64,000 nt of DNA from Buddleja alternifolia. Its lineage: Eukaryota; Streptophyta; Magnoliopsida; Lamiales; Scrophulariaceae. A model generated the notes under the pieces. That model did not search any database. It had not been told where the DNA came from and was given only the letters and a program-made list of their open reading frames with translations. Where the stretch lies: contig CM033399.1 of NCBI GenBank assembly GCA_019426215.1, positions 20,283,022 to 20,347,021 of the forward strand, given 5' to 3'. Both the position numbers and the translations under genes were made by a program. This document shows, piece after piece, positions 59,210 to 64,000 of the stretch; the first letter of the stretch is position 1, and each line of letters opens with the position of its first letter.

Positions 59210-59210
59210 G

Positions 59211-59223
59211 TGGTATCAGAGCC
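59211..59223 (+). promoter_or_regulatory. Primer-binding site (tRNA-iMet)
   Basis: TGGTATCAGAGCC one base after the LTR end CCTAACA. Confidence 0.92.
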
Positions 59224-60970
59224 GACTTAAACGGATCTGATGATTTTTGCGTTTAAGATTATGTTGGTTAAAATTGGATTTTTATAAAATTTGATTTTAT
59301 GTATTTAATACTTGATATTAAATCTGAAATTTTGAAAATATTTATCTCGTTGAAATCGTCGCATGATTACATGTTTTTCGTCGTTGGCAATGGCAAATCG
59401 GGGTGGCACCACCCCATTCATGTAATTAGAAAAACAAAAAAAAAAAAAAAAAGGGAAAGGGAAGGGTGGCGGCGCTGCTGCCACCATGCGACGGAACTAG
59501 GGCGGCTGCTGCCGCCCTAGGCGTGCTGGGCTGCCGTGCGCCGTACGGGCGCTGGGCCGGGCCGGGCCCAGTGGATTAATATATATATATATATATATAT
59601 ATTTTTATATATTTTATATTTAAATATATATATAAATTAATAAATATTAGGGTTTGACCCTAATAGACAAATTCGACCCGTGATTTGTCAAAACCCTTTT
59701 TCCCTAAAAAGATTTTTCTTAAAATTAAATTGGATTTAATGAAATCATAAATTAAATTGGATTTTTATTTATGATTAGCGACGACTAAATAAATAGGATT
59801 TATTTAAGGCTGATTATATTTTTCCAAAATAAATAAGGAATAGGTTTGACTTATTTCCTAACTGATAAATTGGATTTATTTCCTTTTAAAATTGAAATCA
59901 AAATTCATCTCTTCTAACTAAATTAGATTTAATCGGTTTTTGAATTTCTTTTCGATTTTAAACTTAAACCAACATAAACTTAAATAGTTTACTTACATGC
60001 TTTGATGTATGTTGTGGTGGATTCTTCCATGGACTTAGGGTTTTACCGCTTTGGTATTATCTGGGTTGTATTGGGCAATTGCCCACCCAGTTTGTACTTT
60101 TAATTATGGTAGTATAATGTATAAGGCGCTTTCTGAGTTGTGTAAAATAGAGGTAGGACCTTTTCTAGCTTGGAGCCCGAAGATCTATTAGAAATTAGAT
60201 TGATAATAGACCCTTATCCCCCTGATTGATCTATTGGCTTAGATCAATCTAGAATGTCCATGGAAATGCATGTTGTTAGAATAACTAGGTTTTTCTATGC
60301 ATGCATGATTATAATCCATATATGTGCGTAATAAATTAATGTGTAAAGTGAGACCTTAATTTTTCAAAAATTCTCCCACTTTAAATACTAAGTAAGTAAG
60401 GGATACTGGATATCCTGGCTCTCCATCAAACTTGGAAAAGATGGGATTATGAGTTATGCAAGGCATCGTCACGACTATTGGGGGTTATGCATTAATTCAT
60501 AATCCATATCTCTTCAAGTGCATTTGATGCCATCGGTCGAAGCAAATCTTATCCCATATCACCGTTACAGGTTGCAAGATAAGATTCAACTGTTAGATCG
60601 AGAGGAGTTGACGGGAAAGTACTTAGATGGATCACCACCAATATTTCGTTACAGGTTGAGGTTGAGTGATCCATGAGCCAAAGGCAGATTGAATCATCAG
60701 TAGGACTGGTTGACATGGCATGTCACTTGAAAAGTTCCAATGAGCTATACATCGTTACAGATTGCAACTCATTGAAATTTTTGAAGAACTCAATCACTCA
60801 CTATGAAAGCTTTCCAACGAGATTTCCGTTCATTGCAGTGGGAGTGCAATGGTTCGACAAATGTAGTGGGAGCCAAGTAAAAAATTAAAGTCCTAATTTC
60901 TACTTGGGTACAACATAATTATCTAATTGAATCTTGGTTAATTTTCTGCAGTAATTTTATCTCTCTCAAA
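59224..60970 (+). other. Copia untranslated leader
   Basis: No ORF of note. It has a GC-rich patch at 59462-59572 (GGCGGC, GGGCCGGGCC) and a TA run at 59578-59602. Three copies of CGTTACAGRTTG lie at 60563-60574, 60646-60657 and 60753-60764. In an LTR element this region would hold packaging and dimerisation signals. Confidence 0.55.
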
Positions 60971-62194
60971 ATGGTTAATAACCCTCTATCCATACTGCTT
61001 GAAAAGAATGTTCTCACTGGACCCAACTTTGCCGACTGGCTCAGAAACCTAAGGATTGTCCTTAGCTTAGAATCACTGGGCTATGTACTCAAGGGAAATC
61101 GTCCCCCTGTCCCTGGAGACGATGACGATGAAGACACCCATGATAACTATAACACTTGGATCAAGGATGATACTCGTGTTAAAGGTTACATGCTCGGCTC
61201 CATGAGCAACGACCTGCAGCGATCCCATGAAAACATGGATGACGCAAAGTCAGTGTTATTACACCTCAAGGAGCTGTACGGAGAGCACAGTAGGACTGCT
61301 CGGTATGACATATCGAGAGAGCTCTTTGGTGCAAGAATGGGAGAAGGTGAAGATGTGGGCACTCACGTCATAAAAATGATTTCCATGATCGAGAGATTGG
61401 AAGCTCTTGATTTCAACATGGACTTCCACCTTCAGACAGATCTCATTCTTCAGTCACTCCCCAAATCCTTTTCACAGTTTATTGTGAACTTCAACATGAA
61501 CGACATTGAGTGCACATTAGCTGGGCTATTGAACAAGCTCTCAACTGCTCAAGGTCAGATGAAGCCCAAGGAGAAGGAAGTTGCTTTAGCCGTTACCACG
61601 GAGACATCCAAGCCCTTCAGAAAGAAGAAGGGCAAAGGCAAAAAGCAACTGGGAGTGTCTAAAATATCGAGTGACACAGGCAAAGGGAAAAACAAAGGGT
61701 TCAAGGGAAGAGGTCCAAAGAAGACAGACAAATGTCTTCACTGCCATGAGATGGGACACTGGAAACGTGACTGTCCCAAGCTGAAAGCAGAGATTACTTC
61801 AGGTATGGAACTTAATGTTTTAGAAACAAATTGTTCTGTTACCATATCTTCAACTTCCTGGATTCTAGACTCTGGGGCTAGTGCTCACATATGTGTTATG
61901 AATCAGGAGCTGGAAAGAAGTAAGAAGCTGGAGCATGGTGAAGTGATGATCAATGTTGGCAGCGGTCATAGTGTAGCAGCCTCACACATTGGCACCACTT
62001 CCCTTAGTTTATCATCTGGACATTTTTTATATTTAGACAATTGCCTTGTTTTGCCCAACGGGCTTAAGAATATTGTTTCAATTCCTGTTTTAGTCAGGAA
62101 AGGTTATTTATTTTCCTTTATGAACAATTCTTGTGACATTTATTTTAGAAATGAATGTGTTGGTAATGCGTCTTTAATAAATGGTTTTTATTAA
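60971..62194 (+). CDS. Copia gag-protease, intact to a frameshift
   Basis: ATG 60971, 407 codons. Gag begins MVNNPLSILLEKNVLTGPNF and WLRNLRIVLSLESLGYVLKG and has the copia LQSLPKSFSQFIVNFN block. A basic region leads to the zinc knuckle CLHCHEMGHWKRDC (residues 255-268), and the protease active site WILDSGASAHIC has Asp300. It ends at a TAA just after the protease; the integrase frame overlaps in another register, so a single indel near 62181-62194 seems to separate them. The gag itself has no stop, in keeping with youth. Product would form virus-like particles in the cytoplasm. Confidence 0.87.
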   Translation: MVNNPLSILLEKNVLTGPNFADWLRNLRIVLSLESLGYVLKGNRPPVPGDDDDEDTHDNYNTWIKDDTRVKGYMLGSMSNDLQRSHENMDDAKSVLLHLKELYGEHSRTARYDISRELFGARMGEGEDVGTHVIKMISMIERLEALDFNMDFHLQTDLILQSLPKSFSQFIVNFNMNDIECTLAGLLNKLSTAQGQMKPKEKEVALAVTTETSKPFRKKKGKGKKQLGVSKISSDTGKGKNKGFKGRGPKKTDKCLHCHEMGHWKRDCPKLKAEITSGMELNVLETNCSVTISSTSWILDSGASAHICVMNQELERSKKLEHGEVMINVGSGHSVAASHIGTTSLSLSSGHFLYLDNCLVLPNGLKNIVSIPVLVRKGYLFSFMNNSCDIYFRNECVGNASLINGFY

Positions 62195-63016
62195 TGTCCC
62201 AAATGATTGTAATGTTAACGCTGTAACAAGAAAACGCAGAATGTATGGTACAAACTTGAGACAGCTGTGGCACTTAAGACTAGGTCATGTCGGGGACCAA
62301 AGACTACACGAGTTAGAAAAGGATAGAGTCATAGACTCATTGGGATCAGATCCCTATCCCACTTGTGAGTTTTGTATCCAAGGCAAAATGACCAAGTCCC
62401 CCTTCACAGGGAATTTTGAAAGAGCCACAGAAGTCTTAGGTCTAGTTCATACTGATGTGTGCGGACCATTTGGAAATATGGCCCGCGGTGGTTTTCAGTA
62501 CTTCATTACATTTACCGATGACCATTCTAGGTATGGCTACGTGTATTTAATGAAGTACAAGTCTGAATCATTGGAGAAATTTATTGAATTCAAGACTTTA
62601 GTCGAAAACCAAACCGGGCATCATATAAAGACACTTCGGTCTGACCGCGGTGGCGAATATATGAGTGCGGAGTTTGACCAGTTCCTTAGAGAACATGGCA
62701 TACTGTTACAGCTTATTCCTCCAGCAACTCCACAATTAAATGGCGTAGCAGAACGAAGGAATCGAACACTGTTGGACATGGTTCGATCCATGCTCAGCTA
62801 CACAGATTTGCCCATTTCATTGTGGGGGCACGCGCTGCTTACAGCAACTCATATTCTGAATAGATGTCCCTCCAAATCTGTTCCTAAAACACCCTATCAG
62901 ATATGGCGTGGAAGGAAGCCTAATCTGAAACACATAAGAATATGGGGTTGCCCAGCTTACGTGAAAAAGACCAAGGCAGAGAAATTGGAGGCTAGGTCCA
63001 TGAAAGGGAGATTTGT
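62181..63016 (+). pseudogene. Copia integrase, truncated
   Basis: The frame is entered by the shift near 62190. The HHCC zinc domain is complete (LWHLRLGHVGDQRLHE...CEFCIQGKM), and the catalytic core has Asp (HTDVCGPF), Asp (RSDRGGEY) and Glu (GVAERRNRT). The C-terminal part reaches KTPYQIWRGRKPN and ends at MKGRFVG, where sequence jumps into the fold-back and LTR. The open frame continues to 63089 only by reading LTR sequence. Everything of pol beyond this, including RT and RNase H, is deleted. Confidence 0.88.
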
Positions 63017-63034
63017 TGGACCTAGCCTCCAATT
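62983..63034. repeat. 18-bp perfect fold-back at deletion junction
   Basis: 62983-63000 (AATTGGAGGCTAGGTCCA) is the exact reverse complement of 63017-63034, with a 16-base loop. The left arm is normal integrase coding; the right arm is extra DNA lying between the integrase and the truncated LTR. Confidence 0.92.
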
Positions 63035-63037
63035 CCA

Positions 63038-64000
63038 TGGATTACTGATCATAATAGTATGCGTGAGCCTTAGACCTGAGGGTTCATGATCAATGTGCTT
63101 GTATTATTGGATCTGTTACCAGAGTAGTTAGGCCCATATCACCCGTCGGTGGGGTCGACCTCGAAGTGCGATATCAATAAGATAAGTAGCAGTTGATCAG
63201 TGATCGCCAAGATGGGATTCACTGTCTCGATAGTAAACGAGAAAGTATCCTGTGCGATTATAGGCTAATGAAGTTATAAGTCTTTGGCCAAAGCATAAAC
63301 AACTAACTCATGTGGGACATTGAGGGTAGTTTAGTAATTTCATTATGCTATAATCTAATGCACAGTATCAAGTTTAGTGAGTTTGACATTTTCCATGACT
63401 CTCACTTGATCGGGATACGTCAGTGAAGGGCTTATACTCATACGACATTTATGATCAAGAGGTTCGTAAAATGATTCATTCATTTCGTACTCAATTGGGT
63501 TACGATGTGAGTCCACGGGTCTGGCTAGGTGACACTCACATCCTTAGGTAATTCCTCCCTTTGCCAATTGAGACGAACCTAAAGAGTCGCGCTATAAGAA
63601 ACGAGCGGGATTTATCTTTTTGTGTAAATCTTTTAGAAAGAATTAAATGGACTGATTGATTTAATTAGATTAAATCAATTAATTAAATAATTAATTTAAT
63701 TAGATTAGATTAAATTATTTAATTAGTATATTAATTAGTTGGAATTAATTAATAGTATATATATTATATTTAAATTGGATTTAAATTTAAATATATACAG
63801 ATGAGCTAGAAATTGCATAAGCAAATTAAATGCCCACCCAGTCCAAAAGAAAGCCCTAAAGGGCGGCCACTCTAGGGTTTCTTGGAGTAGCCTCCAACTT
63901 GTTCCACAAGCTAGTTGAGTTTAAATAGGACTCCTATAGTGGAACAAACCCTAAGTGACAAGGTAACTAATCTGATTACACAACACAAAAGGAAAAGAAC
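63038..64000 (+). repeat. Copia 3' LTR, 5'-truncated, cut by window end
   Basis: Matches 57970-58931 of the 5' LTR with 11 substitutions and about one indel by eye. Its first about 430 bp (as counted without the hAT) are missing through the deletion. Confidence 0.92.

Larger units (their letters stand above)
56862..64000 (+). mobile_element. Young Ty1/copia element with internal deletion, runs off the window
   Basis: 5' LTR, PBS, a 1.75-kb leader, gag-protease, integrase, then a junction straight into a truncated 3' LTR; RT and RNase H are missing. Over about 960 aligned LTR bases I counted 11 substitutions, about 1%, so insertion was recent. It must depend on other elements to move. The 3' flank is outside the window, so the target duplication cannot be checked. 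Confidence 0.88.

Noticed and set aside
62817..63038. Minus-strand 73-codon frame at the copia junction
   Set aside because: Antisense of the integrase and fold-back.

Overview
The window is plant nuclear DNA: AT-rich (roughly two thirds A+T by eye), gene-poor, with multi-exon genes that have GT-AG introns and with large amounts of nested transposon sequence. The two intact host genes and the mix of Ty1/copia elements, hAT and TIR elements and an endogenous caulimovirid fit a flowering plant, most likely a dicot. I cannot name the species. Nothing looks bacterial: there are no operons, CRISPR arrays or rRNA genes, and I found no tRNA gene.

Host genes. (1) A BAG-family co-chaperone gene with four exons (2116-3577, minus; 283 aa reconstructed). 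(2) An MBOAT lysophospholipid acyltransferase gene, LPLAT/LPCAT type, with eight exons (15309-21733, minus; 462 aa). (3) A frameshifted reading frame resembling an IDA-like secreted peptide precursor (9136-9344, minus). (4) The last two exons of an unidentified minus-strand gene (56161-56651), whose upstream side meets a retrotransposon 210 bp away.

Mobile DNA. A recurring class of non-coding terminal-inverted-repeat (TIR) elements, with ends of the type GGGA(N)AATNACAC or similar and 9-10 bp target duplications, occurs at 5200-5451, 7957-9104, 11409-11915, 31518-32272, 33576-33954 and 34972-36041 (the last with another nested at 35267-35937). The same kind of TIRs flank a decayed, nearly genome-length endogenous pararetrovirus (about 22.3-30.03 kb, minus strand). 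Its order is coiled-coil ORF, coat protein with zinc finger, movement protein, protease-RT-RNase H, then a transactivator-like ORF. The whole 8.2-kb unit has TIRs and a degenerate 10-bp duplication.

From 36214 to 51833 lies a 15.6-kb Sirevirus-type Ty1/copia element: LTR, PBS, gag, pol, a 4.4-kb extra 3' ORF in the env-like position, polypurine tract, LTR. It has a 5-bp target duplication, and a 1.7-kb insertion sits in its 3' LTR. It is peppered with a GCGTC/AGCGCC motif in both LTRs and coding regions. From 56862 to the window end is a second, much younger Ty1/copia element (LTRs about 99% identical). A 667-bp hAT element sits in its 5' LTR. RT and RNase H are deleted, with an 18-bp perfect fold-back at the deletion junction.

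How it fits together: two housekeeping genes survive between layers of insertions. The retroelements are inactive by stops, frameshifts, lost protease residues or deletion. The most unusual objects are the TIR-bounded virus, the long extra ORF and motif load of the Sirevirus, and the fold-back deletion junction. Everything here was read by eye; family names rest on recognised motifs, not on a search.
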